The notes under the pieces: model-generated
The model's input: the letters and a program-made list of their open reading frames with translations, nothing else
What the model was told of the DNA's origin: nothing
The model's database searches: none
Assembly: GCA_045660745.1 (NCBI GenBank)
Contig: JAZREJ010000024.1
Location: 1 to 64,000 of the forward strand
Source: RGIG6353 sp045660745
GTDB taxonomy: Bacteria > Bacillota > Clostridia > Oscillospirales > SIG627
Reading direction: 5' to 3'
Length of the DNA stretch: 64,000 bases
Translations under genes and position numbers: made by a program
Part shown: positions 1 through 8,002 of the stretch, in pieces
Layout of the letters: every line of letters begins with the position of its first letter
Position numbering within the stretch: the first letter of the stretch is position 1

Positions 1-55
1 CTTCAAGCCATACCATTTCCATTTGGTCTCTTCCGTTTTGTCCCTTACTCAGCAT
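1..55 (-). CDS. IS1182-like transposase, 5' end only (runs off window)
   Basis: The minus strand from position 55 reads MLSKGQNGRDQMEMVWLE before leaving the window. This is the typical amino end of IS1182-family transposases, in which a short MLxKxxxxRDQxE stretch precedes the first helix. A GAGGT ribosome binding site lies a few bases upstream and a TATAAT-like -10 near 93. Only 18 residues are visible, so the family call rests on resemblance alone. An in-frame ATG 10 codons upstream (near 84) is an alternative start. The downstream part and the inverted repeats are outside the window. Confidence 0.45.
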   Translation of the reverse strand, partial: MLSKGQNGRDQMEMVWLE

Positions 56-413
56 ATCTTTTACCTCACTTTTTTCTACCTCCATTATACCATATTTAAT
101 ACAAAAAAGCCACTCCTTTGAGTGACTTTTTCGACAGTCTGGGAGGGACTTTTTTCAAAAAGTCCCTCTCCTTTACCTCACCCCAAAAACTTTTAGACCT
201 GAAGGGGAAAAGAAAAAAGAAGAGCGTGGCTCTTCTTTTTTGTTTGGGAATTGTTTTTGTTGGATTAAGATTTTTGTGTTGAGTTGAATTTTATACTAAA
301 AAAACGCTTTGGGAATGACGGCTGATGATTTTCTGTGTTGGGGGGAGGGAATTAAAGTTAACTCCTTCTTGACTTTTTCTTTTTGAAATAGTATAATAAA
401 TTAAATATATATG
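56..413. other. Intergenic region with three hairpins
   Basis: There is no convincing gene here. Three strong hairpins are visible: 103-131 (CACTC/GAGTG flanked by A and T runs), 142-171 (GGAGGGACTTTTT/AAAAAGTCCCTC) and 213-242 (AAAGAAGAGC/GCTCTTCTTT, 3-base loop, T run after it and A run before it). The third can act as a terminator in both directions and is the likely terminator of the radical SAM gene ending at 414. The first two sit just upstream of the transposase-like gene and may insulate it from outside transcription or belong to the element's border. Confidence 0.5.
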
Positions 414-1295
414 TTAACAGGAAAAGTCCCACTTTTCTCCGAAATCGGGGGTATATTCCGCCATAGCGGAGGCTTTATCCTGGATATATCCTTTAAAGCC
501 GATACGCTTTGCGACATCCACAACGTAAGAATATTCAAGCGTAGTGAGACGGCGCTTTAGCTTTTTATGGTCTTTTACGTTATCTGTCGGCGTATATTGA
601 CACATAAGGCTCAAAATTATATTATCCTTATACTTTGCAAGAGACTCAAGAATTTTTTCAGAGTCGGTCTTAGTCGACGGAAGTACAAGGTGACGGACTA
701 TGACACCCGACTCAAGCATTCCGTCTTCCCGAAATTTCGGATGAGGTGCAATAGACAGCATTTTTTCGAGTGCTTTTAGAGTTACGTCAAAATATTCGGG
801 AGCGTTTGAGTATTCCTTTGCCGTAGCATTATCGTAGTACTTGACGTCGCATAAAAAGATGTCCACAATCCCATCAAGTGCTTCAATGCTTTCAGGAGTT
901 TCATACCCCGAAGAATTCCATACGATTGGAACGTTTATCTCGCTTTTTATTTCCGACAGAGCTGATACTATTTGCTTGGTAAAATGCGTTGGTGTCACAA
1001 GGTTGATGTTGTCAACTCCCGCTTTTGCCGTATTCTGTACAAGAGTCTGAAACTCGGTGTTTGATAACCTTTTTCCAACCTCGCCCCTTGAAATGGCATA
1101 ATTCTGGCAATAAATACATTTGAGATTACATCCCGAGAAAAATATGGCACCGGAGCCCTTTTTACCGCTGATACACGGTTCCTCCCAGTAGTGACGCATA
1201 GCGCGTGCAACCGTTATTTCGTTTGACGTGCCACAGGCACCGCACGACCTGTCTCTCTCAACGTTGCATTTTCTCGGACACATATTACACAGCAT
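414..1295 (-). CDS. Radical SAM protein, PflA/PflX-like (COG1313)
   Basis: This 293-residue protein resembles glycyl-radical-enzyme activases of the PflX/COG1313 type. The radical SAM cluster motif is GCNLKCIYCQN near residue 60 (CxxxCxxC). An amino-terminal CNMCPRKC...CGAC cysteine set probably binds a second Fe-S cluster or zinc, as is usual in this group. The physiological target is unknown, and no glycyl radical enzyme is nearby. I chose the ATG at 1295 (MLCNMCPRKC) because GAGGTG sits 6 bases upstream; a longer reading from 1313 starts with TTG inside that site. It is transcribed alone, divergently from the methyltransferase gene. Confidence 0.85.
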   Translation of the reverse strand: MLCNMCPRKCNVERDRSCGACGTSNEITVARAMRHYWEEPCISGKKGSGAIFFSGCNLKCIYCQNYAISRGEVGKRLSNTEFQTLVQNTAKAGVDNINLVTPTHFTKQIVSALSEIKSEINVPIVWNSSGYETPESIEALDGIVDIFLCDVKYYDNATAKEYSNAPEYFDVTLKALEKMLSIAPHPKFREDGMLESGVIVRHLVLPSTKTDSEKILESLAKYKDNIILSLMCQYTPTDNVKDHKKLKRRLTTLEYSYVVDVAKRIGFKGYIQDKASAMAEYTPDFGEKWDFSC

Positions 1296-1341
1296 AAAAA
1301 TCACCTCAATCAATCATACCACAAAAAAAGAGAAATTACAA

Positions 1342-2106
1342 ATGAAAAAAGAAATAGAAAAAGAAAAATCTTCCGCATGGGCGGAAGGTACCCTTTCAGT
1401 GCTGACGGTTCTGTTACAGGAATCAAGAAGCGTTGAGAAGGTTTACTACGATAAGAATAAAAAGATATCAAATGACAGACGCGCGTCACGCATAGCGCTT
1501 ATATGCGGGAAACGCGGAATACCTTTTGAACGGTGCGACAGCGCCTTTATTGAAGAAAATACCACTTCATCCACTCACGGCGGAATGATAGCGCTTGTCG
1601 GAGACAGAAAAACAGTACCGCTTGAGAGCCTATTTTTAAAGAATGACGGATTTCTGTTTCTCTTTGACGGCATCGAAGACCCATATAATTTTGCATATTC
1701 GGTTCGCTCTATGTATGCTGCCGGGGCGGACGGAATGGTTCTTTCTCCTCGTAACTGGATGAGCGCCGCGGGCGTTTGTATCAGAGGCTCTGCCGGTACT
1801 ACCGAAATGCTTGACTGCGCGGTGTATGAGGAAAAAAGTGAGCTTATAAGCCTTGCAAAAAAGCACGGCTACAGAATAGTTTGTGCCGACGAAAACACAC
1901 AGACTCTCCACACCGACCCTGTACTTAAAAAACCGCTCCTCGTTATCATAGGCGGTGAAAAAAGAGGCATATCAAGAGAATTTCTTGACGCCTCGGACGC
2001 ACTTGTCAAAATTGATTACGCACGTGACTTTAAAATGTCGCTGACCGCCACAGCCGCCGCATCAATTCTTGCCTTTGAAATTGCGGCACAGAACAAGAAA
2101 GGATAA
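1342..2106 (+). CDS. SpoU/TrmH-family RNA 2'-O-ribose methyltransferase
   Basis: 254 residues from the ATG at 1342. The carboxyl half carries the SPOUT knot motifs: a DPYNFAYSVRSMYAAGADG segment, an IGGEKRGIS motif, and SLTATAAASILAFE, which matches the SLN.S.A..i..yE signature that binds S-adenosylmethionine in the trefoil knot. Family members methylate ribose 2'-OH in 23S rRNA or tRNA; the exact target nucleotide cannot be read from the sequence. An upstream in-frame extension to 1228 lies opposite the neighbouring gene and lacks homology-like sequence. The next gene starts 3 bases after the stop, so it probably leads the M50-scpAB operon. Confidence 0.88.
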   Translation: MKKEIEKEKSSAWAEGTLSVLTVLLQESRSVEKVYYDKNKKISNDRRASRIALICGKRGIPFERCDSAFIEENTTSSTHGGMIALVGDRKTVPLESLFLKNDGFLFLFDGIEDPYNFAYSVRSMYAAGADGMVLSPRNWMSAAGVCIRGSAGTTEMLDCAVYEEKSELISLAKKHGYRIVCADENTQTLHTDPVLKKPLLVIIGGEKRGISREFLDASDALVKIDYARDFKMSLTATAAASILAFEIAAQNKKG

Positions 2107-2109
2107 GAT

Positions 2110-2793
2110 ATGTTTGATTTTTCACGCGAAGCTCTTATTTCCATGTTGCTTTCGCTTCCTGCAATTCTTTTCTGCCTGTCAATTCACGAGCTTGCTCACG
2201 GATGGGTCGCAAATAAGCTCGGTGATCCTACTGCAAGAAATCTCGGAAGGCTCACTCTCAATCCGTTAAAGCATATTGATCTGTTTGGCTTTATTGCACT
2301 ACTCCTTGTAAGATTCGGTTGGGCAAAGCCTGTTCCGATAAATATGAGATATTTCAAAAAGCCCAAGCGTGATATGGCTCTTTCCGCTCTCGCGGGGCCT
2401 GTTGCGAATCTTCTTTCTGCTTTTGTTTTTTCTTTTGTATATTGCTTGGCAATTAAACTGATGGACGGAATTGTTATTGATGGCAGAATTTATTTTTTGT
2501 CACTTGATCAAACGAATGAGTATTTACTTGATATACTGTCATGTTTTGTTTTTATTAATATTTCTCTCGCGCTCTTCAATCTTATTCCAATTCCTCCTCT
2601 TGATGGCTCACATATTCTCGATGCATTTTTGCCGAGAAGAGCTTATATTGCCTATCACAGGTATGAGCAGTATATTTCCCTTGCACTTATGGCGGTACTA
2701 ATTTTCACCGATTATATAAGTGATCTGCTGTCAAATGGCGTATTTTATATTTTGGATATATTTATGTATCTTCCCGAAAAGGTGTTTTTTTAA
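2110..2793 (+). CDS. Site-2-protease-like membrane metalloprotease (M50, YwhC/FtsH-independent type)
   Basis: 227 residues with about five or six hydrophobic segments. The zinc-binding motif HELAHG (HExxH) falls in the first membrane segment, and the third ligand is in the NLIPIPPLDGSHILD motif (NxxPxxxLDG) near residue 155, both standard for short M50 peptidases. The enzyme is expected to cleave membrane-embedded substrates, but the substrate is unknown. It starts 3 bases after the methyltransferase stop and abuts the scpA ATG directly, which fits translational coupling. Short M50 proteins next to scpAB are common in Firmicutes. Confidence 0.9.
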   Translation: MFDFSREALISMLLSLPAILFCLSIHELAHGWVANKLGDPTARNLGRLTLNPLKHIDLFGFIALLLVRFGWAKPVPINMRYFKKPKRDMALSALAGPVANLLSAFVFSFVYCLAIKLMDGIVIDGRIYFLSLDQTNEYLLDILSCFVFINISLALFNLIPIPPLDGSHILDAFLPRRAYIAYHRYEQYISLALMAVLIFTDYISDLLSNGVFYILDIFMYLPEKVFF

Positions 2794-3555
2794 ATGAACG
2801 AATCGTTTAAGTACCAAAGCGAGGTATTCGCGGGCCCTCTTGACCTCTTACTCTCGCTTATACAAAAGAATAAGGTCAGCATTTACGATATCCCGATTGC
2901 TAATATCCTTGACCAATATCTTGACTATCTTGACGTCATGAGAAGCGAGGGTATTACTATATCTGCGGAATTTATCGTAATGGCATCTGAGCTTCTCTAC
3001 GTTAAGTCCAAAATGCTTCTCCCACGCGAGGAGGACGAGGAGGACCCAAGAGAGGGGCTTGTAAATGCGCTTATTGAGTATCAGAAGATGAAGGTTGCCG
3101 CAGAATTTTTCTCTGAACGCTACGAAAAATTCTGTCAAAGATTTAATTCTCCGTCAGCCCCCGCCGTTATCACGAAGGTGCTCAAGCAGTATGATGCTTC
3201 AGAGCTTACTGCCATTATGGAATATCTCAGAACCGCAAGGCGCGACAAAAGGGAATACGACAAAAAAGAGACTCTCGGAACTATTCTCAAGGTTCCCGTT
3301 GTTACTATTGAAGAAAAGATAGTATACGTGCTCCGAGTACTTGTGAGATCGCTGAGGTTCGACGCACCTGTTAAATTTAACACACTTTTTGCAAAATCTC
3401 CGTCAAGGTCGGATAAAGTTGCTTGCTTTTTGGCAATACTTGAATTGGTAAAATCGGGTAGGATCTCGGTTACCCACGACGGAGAAGACGATTACAGAAT
3501 ATTACTTAACCGCGAGAAGAAAGGAGCTGAGGAAGAAAATGCCGAAGTTCTCTGA
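2794..3555 (+). CDS. scpA: Segregation and condensation protein A
   Basis: 253 residues, the usual length. It begins FKYQSEVFAGPLDLLLSLIQKNKVSIYDIPI, the kleisin amino-terminal signature that contacts the SMC neck, and ends in a winged-helix region (VACFLAILELVKSGRI) that contacts the SMC head. ScpA bridges the SMC dimer with ScpB in chromosome condensation and segregation. The ATG touches the stop of the M50 gene, and the 3' end overlaps scpB by 17 bases, so the two products are probably made in a coupled way. Confidence 0.95.
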   Translation: MNESFKYQSEVFAGPLDLLLSLIQKNKVSIYDIPIANILDQYLDYLDVMRSEGITISAEFIVMASELLYVKSKMLLPREEDEEDPREGLVNALIEYQKMKVAAEFFSERYEKFCQRFNSPSAPAVITKVLKQYDASELTAIMEYLRTARRDKREYDKKETLGTILKVPVVTIEEKIVYVLRVLVRSLRFDAPVKFNTLFAKSPSRSDKVACFLAILELVKSGRISVTHDGEDDYRILLNREKKGAEEENAEVL

Positions 3556-4105
3556 AAAATATGCCGAGTATGATGAAAAGAGTCTTATCGGAGCGCTTGA
3601 AGCGATTCTTTTTGCAGCGGGTGAGCCCGTGGCAAAGGAGAAGCTTGCCGAAGTTTTTGAGATAACCCCGACTGAGGTAACTCTCATAACAGAAAAGCTT
3701 GAAGCGAGCCTCGAGGAGCGCAGTGCAGGCTTCCAGCTTGTCAGAACGGAAAACAGCGTACAGCTTTGTACCAAAACAGAGCATGCTCAGTTCGTTACCG
3801 CTTACCTTGAAATAAAACGAAATGCCCCGATTTCAAAGCCTGCTCTTGAAGCACTTTCGGTCGTTGCTTACCGACAGCCTGTTACAAAAGGGTATATTGA
3901 GCAGGTGAGAGGCGTTGATTGCTCGGGAATAATAAATTCGCTGGTTGAAAAGGGACTCATCGAGGAAAAAGGAAGACTTGACGCTCCCGGCAGACCCATT
4001 CTTTACGGAACGACCTTAGCGTTCCTTAAATGCTTCGGACTCAATTCGCTTTCGGAGCTTCCCGAAATTGATGACGATCAACAGAAGATTGCGGAAGCAA
4101 AATGA
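3539..4105 (+). CDS. scpB: Segregation and condensation protein B
   Basis: 188 residues. It shows the two winged-helix domains of ScpB: GALEAILFAAGEPVAKEKLAEVF at the start, and the very conserved ALEALSVVAYRQPVTKGYIEQVRGVDCSGIINSLVEKGLI around residues 100-140, followed by GRPILYGTT. It dimerises and binds the ScpA middle region in the SMC complex. It overlaps scpA upstream by 17 bases and the DUF2953 gene downstream by 4. Confidence 0.95.
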   Translation: MPKFSEKYAEYDEKSLIGALEAILFAAGEPVAKEKLAEVFEITPTEVTLITEKLEASLEERSAGFQLVRTENSVQLCTKTEHAQFVTAYLEIKRNAPISKPALEALSVVAYRQPVTKGYIEQVRGVDCSGIINSLVEKGLIEEKGRLDAPGRPILYGTTLAFLKCFGLNSLSELPEIDDDQQKIAEAK

Positions 4106-4698
4106 TTTTTGTTTATATTTTACTTGCTCTTGTCGGACTTATCCTACTCCTGTTATTTGTCAATATCAATCTTATCTTAACTCTGTCCTCCGAACCGAAA
4201 ATGAAGGTAAGGATACTGTTTTTTACGTTTGACACGAATAGGCTTGTTGAAAAAATTTCAAAAGACAGTGAAACGGAGTCTAAAGATGTGACACCACAGG
4301 AAGAAAAGCCGAAAAAAAGAGCGAAGCTTACTTTCGAGCGCCTCAAGTATCTTATAGAACGTTTTATTGAGCTTGTAAAAGCTGTAACGCATGAGTTTTG
4401 CAGATACGTACGTGTCAAGGTCTGCCACGTTTGGATCAAGATTGCAACCGATGATGCCGCTGATACCGCACGGGCTTACGCTAAGGTGTCGGCAGTGGTG
4501 TGGACACTTCTTGAATTTTTGTCTTGCAATATGAAGGTTAAAAGATGTGATAAAAAGGTTGCGGTATTTCCCGATTTTCTCTCTAATGAATCGCAGATGG
4601 ATATTAAGCTTGTGTTAAGAATAAAACCCATTCATATGATCAGTGCTGCAATGCACTTATTACCAATTTTCATGAAAAGGAAGGTAAGAAACAAATGA
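4102..4698 (+). CDS. DUF2953 membrane-anchored protein (YtfI-like)
   Basis: 198 residues. A single amino-terminal transmembrane segment (VYILLALVGLILLLLFV) is followed by a charged linker with lysines and glutamates (about residues 50-80) and a carboxyl domain with DDAADTARAYAKVSAVVWTLLEFL, the DUF2953 pattern. In spore formers this family sits directly before gerW/ytfJ, as here, where the genes overlap by 4 bases. The function is not established; a role at the forespore membrane is suggested only by the linkage. Confidence 0.8.
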   Translation: MIFVYILLALVGLILLLLFVNINLILTLSSEPKMKVRILFFTFDTNRLVEKISKDSETESKDVTPQEEKPKKRAKLTFERLKYLIERFIELVKAVTHEFCRYVRVKVCHVWIKIATDDAADTARAYAKVSAVVWTLLEFLSCNMKVKRCDKKVAVFPDFLSNESQMDIKLVLRIKPIHMISAAMHLLPIFMKRKVRNK

Positions 4699-5108
4699 AC
4701 AACAACGATATGCCCTTGAAGCAAGTGATCGACGCTACTCTCGAAAACTTAAAAAAGGTCATGAGCACAGATACTGTTATAGGTGAGCCTGTGCATGTGA
4801 TGGAGAACGTCACTATTATCCCGGTGTCTAAAGTGTCTGTTGGATTCACCTCGGGCGGAGTTGATTTTGACAGCAAAAAATCGAGTGACAAAAAGCATTT
4901 TGGCGGCGGTAACGGTGCTGGAATGTCTGTGACTCCCGTTGCTTTCCTCGTTATAAGAGATACAGGTGTTGAAATACTCAATATCAACAATGCCTCATCA
5001 AAAGGGGATACGTTGTCAGAGCTTATCACCAAAGCGCCTGAACTGTTTAATAAGGTTAAGGACGCCTTCAAAAAGAAAAAGGAAGAGCCTGAAGAAACAC
5101 AGGAATAA
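4695..5108 (+). CDS. gerW: GerW/YtfJ family spore protein
   Basis: 137 residues. It has the family core: an amino-terminal helix, then DTVIGEPVHVMENVTIIPVSKVSVGF, a glycine-rich segment GGGNGAG, and TPVAFLVI, ending in a lysine-rich tail. In Bacillus, GerW (YtfJ) is made in the forespore and is needed for normal L-alanine germination. Overlap with the preceding gene and the position before a D,D-carboxypeptidase fit a sporulation operon. Confidence 0.9.
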   Translation: MNNNDMPLKQVIDATLENLKKVMSTDTVIGEPVHVMENVTIIPVSKVSVGFTSGGVDFDSKKSSDKKHFGGGNGAGMSVTPVAFLVIRDTGVEILNINNASSKGDTLSELITKAPELFNKVKDAFKKKKEEPEETQE

Positions 5109-5113
5109 AAAAG

Positions 5114-5156
5114 CCTCCCGCATCATATCATTTGAATGAAAATGTATGATGTGAGG
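5114..5156 (+). promoter_or_regulatory. Stem-loop that covers the dac ribosome binding site
   Basis: CCTC..GCATCATA at 5114-5127 can pair with TATGATGTGAGG at 5145-5156, leaving a 17-base loop. The 3' arm contains the start of GAGGAG, which is the ribosome binding site for the GTG at 5166. No T run follows, so it is not an intrinsic terminator. Folding would hide the site and could lower translation of the downstream gene relative to gerW. Confidence 0.4.
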
Positions 5157-5165
5157 AGAATACAA

Positions 5166-6347
5166 GTGAAAAATATTAAGCTATTATCAGTTTTGTTTGC
5201 CATGCTCTTTGTTTTGACTCCGTTTGCTGTTGCTGACGGTGTTCTATACACACCCGATGAAAAGGACCGCGTGGAGGCGGCTATGAACGCTTTGCCCACG
5301 ATGTCTGCTGAGAGCTATACGGTTATGGATGCAAGAACGGGTGAGGTCCTTTATTCATCAAACGAAAGAAAGCCTTTGCCCATTGCGAGCACCACCAAGA
5401 TGATGACAGCCCTTATTGTTGTGGAGAAGGTTCCCGACCTTGACAGGGTAATAACCGTTGACGCTGAGTCATGCGGTATAGAAGGCTCGTCTGTGAATTT
5501 GTACAAGGGCGAGAAGATAAGTGTTCGAGACCTTTTGTATGCCCTGATGCTTGAGTCGGCAAACGATGCCGCGGTGTGTCTTGCAAAGAGTGTTGCAGGC
5601 AGTATCGAAGCATTTTCAAAGCTTATGAATGAGCGTGCGAAAGAGCTTGGAATGACAGGAACGCACTTCACGAACCCTCACGGACTTGAGGATAAAGAGC
5701 ATTATTCGACTTCTCTTGATATGGCGCTTTTGTGGCAGGAGGCTATGAAGAATGACGTTGTGCGTGAAATAGTTGCCACTAAGACCTACAAAATACCGCT
5801 CGGTAATGACGGCGACAGCTATCGCTTTTTGTCAAACCATAATAAACTGCTCAAAAGCTATGAGCCCTGTATAGGTGGAAAAACGGGATTTACCAAATCT
5901 GCCGGACGGTGTCTTGTCACAGTTTGCGAAAAGAACGGAATAGAGCTTATCACAGTCACACTCAATGACCCCGATGACTGGAACGACCACAAGAACATTA
6001 CGGAATACGCTTTTTCTTCCTTTACAAAGACTCGTCTTGCCGAGGCAGGGAAGATAAGTGTTGATATTCCCGTTGTCGGCGGTAAGAAGAGCTCTGTGAC
6101 TCTTGTCAACCGCGAGTCGCTTGAAGTGTGGGTGAGGGATATTACAAAGCTTAAAAGCAGAATTGAGGCACCGCACTTCTTATACGCCCCCATCAAGAAT
6201 CTTGACGATGTTGCGGGTCACGTTGTGTTTTACTATAACGGCCGTGAAATTGCCTCACTTGAGCTCTTTTCGCTCGATGAGGTGGAAATAAACCAAGTAA
6301 AGCCCGGATTTTTTAAAAGGATATGGAACTTTTTTACGGGTAATTAA
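5166..6347 (+). CDS. D-alanyl-D-alanine carboxypeptidase (PBP5/DacF type, S11)
   Basis: 393 residues from a GTG at 5166, chosen because GAGGAG lies 7 bases upstream. A signal peptide (LLSVLFAMLFVLTPFAVA) is followed by the transpeptidase domain with all three catalytic motifs: SxxK in ASTTKMM, SxN in ESANDAA, and KTG in GGKTGFTKSAG. A PBP5 carboxyl domain follows (about residues 280-365) and the end is amphipathic (FFKRIWNFF), the usual membrane anchor of this class. The enzyme trims the terminal D-alanine from peptidoglycan stem peptides outside the membrane. Its place after gerW suggests the sporulation-linked DacF/DacB role. Confidence 0.93.
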   Translation: MKNIKLLSVLFAMLFVLTPFAVADGVLYTPDEKDRVEAAMNALPTMSAESYTVMDARTGEVLYSSNERKPLPIASTTKMMTALIVVEKVPDLDRVITVDAESCGIEGSSVNLYKGEKISVRDLLYALMLESANDAAVCLAKSVAGSIEAFSKLMNERAKELGMTGTHFTNPHGLEDKEHYSTSLDMALLWQEAMKNDVVREIVATKTYKIPLGNDGDSYRFLSNHNKLLKSYEPCIGGKTGFTKSAGRCLVTVCEKNGIELITVTLNDPDDWNDHKNITEYAFSSFTKTRLAEAGKISVDIPVVGGKKSSVTLVNRESLEVWVRDITKLKSRIEAPHFLYAPIKNLDDVAGHVVFYYNGREIASLELFSLDEVEINQVKPGFFKRIWNFFTGN

Positions 6348-6356
6348 AGGATAATT

Positions 6357-7070
6357 ATGGAAAATTTAAGAATTCAAAAATATCTCTCCGAATGCGGGGT
6401 AATGTCTCGCAGAAAGGCTGAGGAGGAAATAGAAAAAGGAAAGGTGCTTGTTAACGGCAAGCCCGCAGAGATAGGTCAGAAGATAAATCCTGATTACGAT
6501 TACGTTGAGTATATGGGCAAGCCTGTTGAAAAAACCACAGACTTGTGCTACATAATGCTCAATAAACCGCGCGGATACGTTTCAACACTGTCCGATGAAA
6601 AGGGAAGGCAGTGCGTTGCCGAGCTTGTAAAAGATATTCCGTTCAGAGTATATCCCATAGGAAGACTTGACCTCAATTCCGACGGACTTCTTCTTTTTAC
6701 AAATGACGGTGAGCTTACGAATAAGCTTCTTCACCCGAAGAATGAGGTGGATAAAACTTATCTTGTAAGGATTCGCGGAAAGGTAACTCCCGAACAGCTT
6801 GCCCGTCTTAACCGCCCCATGACGATAGACGGATACAGAATTGCTCCGGCGAAGGTGACGGTTTCATCGGATACGGGCGAGAATCAGATATTGCAGTTTA
6901 TCATTCACGAAGGGCGCAATAGACAGATAAGAAAAATGTGCGAACAGGTTGATTTGTTTGTGTCACGTCTTAAGAGAATATCGTTTGGTGAGCTTGAGCT
7001 CGGAATGCTGAAAAGCGGTCATTGGCGACTGCTTACAAAAGAAGAAATAAAATATTTGAAGTCGCTTTGA
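6357..7070 (+). CDS. rluB: 23S rRNA pseudouridine synthase, RluB/RsuA family
   Basis: 237 residues. An S4 RNA-binding domain (RIQKYLSECGVMSRRKAEEEIEKGKVLVNG) is followed by the catalytic domain with GRLDLNSDGLLLFTNDG, whose aspartate is the pseudouridine synthase nucleophile, and EGRNRQIRKM. It isomerises a uridine in 23S rRNA (near the peptidyl transferase centre in RluB). It is the last gene of the operon, 9 bases after dac, and is closed by a terminator. Confidence 0.93.
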   Translation: MENLRIQKYLSECGVMSRRKAEEEIEKGKVLVNGKPAEIGQKINPDYDYVEYMGKPVEKTTDLCYIMLNKPRGYVSTLSDEKGRQCVAELVKDIPFRVYPIGRLDLNSDGLLLFTNDGELTNKLLHPKNEVDKTYLVRIRGKVTPEQLARLNRPMTIDGYRIAPAKVTVSSDTGENQILQFIIHEGRNRQIRKMCEQVDLFVSRLKRISFGELELGMLKSGHWRLLTKEEIKYLKSL

Positions 7071-7078
7071 TAACAAGA

Positions 7079-7102
7079 GAGCAGACCGAAAGGTCTGCTC
7101 CA
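7079..7102 (+). terminator. Rho-independent terminator after rluB
   Basis: GAGCAGACC and GGTCTGCTC pair perfectly over 9 bases with a GAAA tetraloop; a short T-containing tail (CATTTTG) follows. Confidence 0.75.
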
Positions 7103-7145
7103 TTTTGAATCAGTGCACGATTTTTTGGCAATAATAGAATACTAC

Positions 7146-7174
7146 TTGCAAAAGTGAGTTTTTTGTGGTAGAAT
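7146..7174 (+). promoter_or_regulatory. Promoter of ssrA
   Basis: TTGCAA at 7146-7151 and TAGAAT at 7169-7174 are separated by 17 bases. The mature tmRNA begins 23 bases after the -10, so a short leader would be removed by RNase P. Confidence 0.75.
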
Positions 7175-7197
7175 GTAAGCACTCCGAAACTATATAT

Positions 7198-7544
7198 GGG
7201 GCCGTCAAGGTTTCGACGGGGTGTTTGAAGCAAGATAAGCGGGTAGAGTAGCAGAACTCTTTAAAACTGTAATTTTAAAATTAAACGCTAACGATAATTT
7301 AGCTTACGCTGCCTAACTAATGGCGGCCGTCTTACCTGAGAGTACCGCGGATCAGGATAAGGCGTCACACAGCGGTGAACGTGAACGTCGCAAAGCTTTG
7401 CGCGGCGTCATGACTTAATGAAGCTACCGAGTGATTGGTCTGTCGATGAACCTGTTGCTTTGGGAAAACAATCACCGACTGCACCCGGAGAAAGTTTTGT
7501 GAATGATGCTTCGGACAGGGGTTCGATTCCCCTCGGCTCCACCA
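7198..7544 (+). ncRNA. ssrA: tmRNA; tag peptide ANDNLAYAA
   Basis: One-piece tmRNA of 347 bases. The 5' end GGGGCCG pairs with CGGCTCC at 7534-7540 to form the acceptor stem, and ACCA follows, so CCA is encoded. The T arm GGGGTTCGATTCCCC is at 7518-7532. The tag frame starts with the resume codon GCT at 7287 and reads Ala-Asn-Asp-Asn-Leu-Ala-Tyr-Ala-Ala, with TAA at 7314. With SmpB it rescues stalled ribosomes and marks the nascent chain for proteolysis. Its 3' end is the seed of the accessory region that follows. Confidence 0.97.
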
Positions 7545-7554
7545 AAACAAAGAA

Positions 7555-7588
7555 CAGTCGCACAAAGTGCGGCTGCTTTTTTGTTTTG
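7555..7588 (+). terminator. Terminator of ssrA
   Basis: CAGTCGCAC and GTGCGGCTG pair over 9 bases (one G-T) with an AAA loop, followed by C and six T. Confidence 0.85.
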
Positions 7589-7590
7589 TA

Positions 7591-7776
7591 GATCGTTGGA
7601 GGGAATCGAACACAATGTGGGCTTTTGCCGTAAAGAAAACAGTTCAGGGAACTGTTTTTAGGCAAAAGGGGTGAGGACTTTAGTCCGAGCCGTGAAAATA
7701 TTTGCTTGCAAATGTTTTGCGATTCCCCCCGGCTCCAAAAATTGACAGGTCTAACCTGTCGATTTTTTATCCATTG
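7591..7776 (+). repeat. Satellite unit A1 with ssrA 3'-end copy
   Basis: A unit of about 185 bases closely related to 15316-15477. It starts with GGAGGGAATCGAA, the inverted form of the tmRNA T-arm sequence, and ends at 7720-7737 with CGATTCCCCCCGGCTCCA, a near copy of the tmRNA 3' end. The two can pair as an outer stem. Inside are GGGCTTTTGCC/GGCAAAAGGGG, a hairpin AAACAGTTC/GAACTGTTT and GACTTTAGTC. As after the real tmRNA, a terminator hairpin (GACAGGT/ACCTGTC then six T) follows at 7744-7767. No protein is encoded. Confidence 0.8.
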
Positions 7777-7782
7777 CGAAGC

Positions 7783-7956
7783 GGTGGCATATCATCAGCC
7801 GTAGGCTGTATATCATCAACACGGCTTTGCCGTGTTGTATCTCATCACACCGTTAGGTGTGCATAAAATACTCTTTCGCAATAATGATATACAATCCCTG
7901 TGGAATTGATCATATGCAAAACTTCGTTTTGATGATATACAATTTCTTCGAAATTG
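7783..7956. repeat. Hairpin array 1 with inverting linkers
   Basis: Six short hairpins with different arms follow each other: CAGCC/GGCTG, AACACGGC/GCCGTGTT, CACACC/GGTGTG, CAATCCC/GGAATTG (one mismatch), CAAAAC/GTTTTG and CAATTTC/GAAATTG, each with a 3-4 base loop. The linkers in the left half read TATATCATCA-like; in the right half they read TGATGATATAC-like, the reverse complement, so left linkers can pair with right ones. ATTGCGAA near 7783 and TTCGCAAT near 7875 form a further inverted pair. A diverged second copy is at 15482-15687. Confidence 0.8.
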
Positions 7957-8002
7957 ATAAAAATCCACCACTCAGTTTCACGGAAAAAGTGAAATTATAA
8001 AT

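Noticed and set aside
142..171. Terminal inverted repeat of the IS element
   Set aside because: The hairpin could be a border, but without the other end of the element in the window it cannot be told from an ordinary terminator-like hairpin.
7783..7956. CRISPR array
   Set aside because: The repeated linkers are about 10 bases and invert midway; the intervening units are palindromes of unequal length, not unique spacers, and no cas gene is present.
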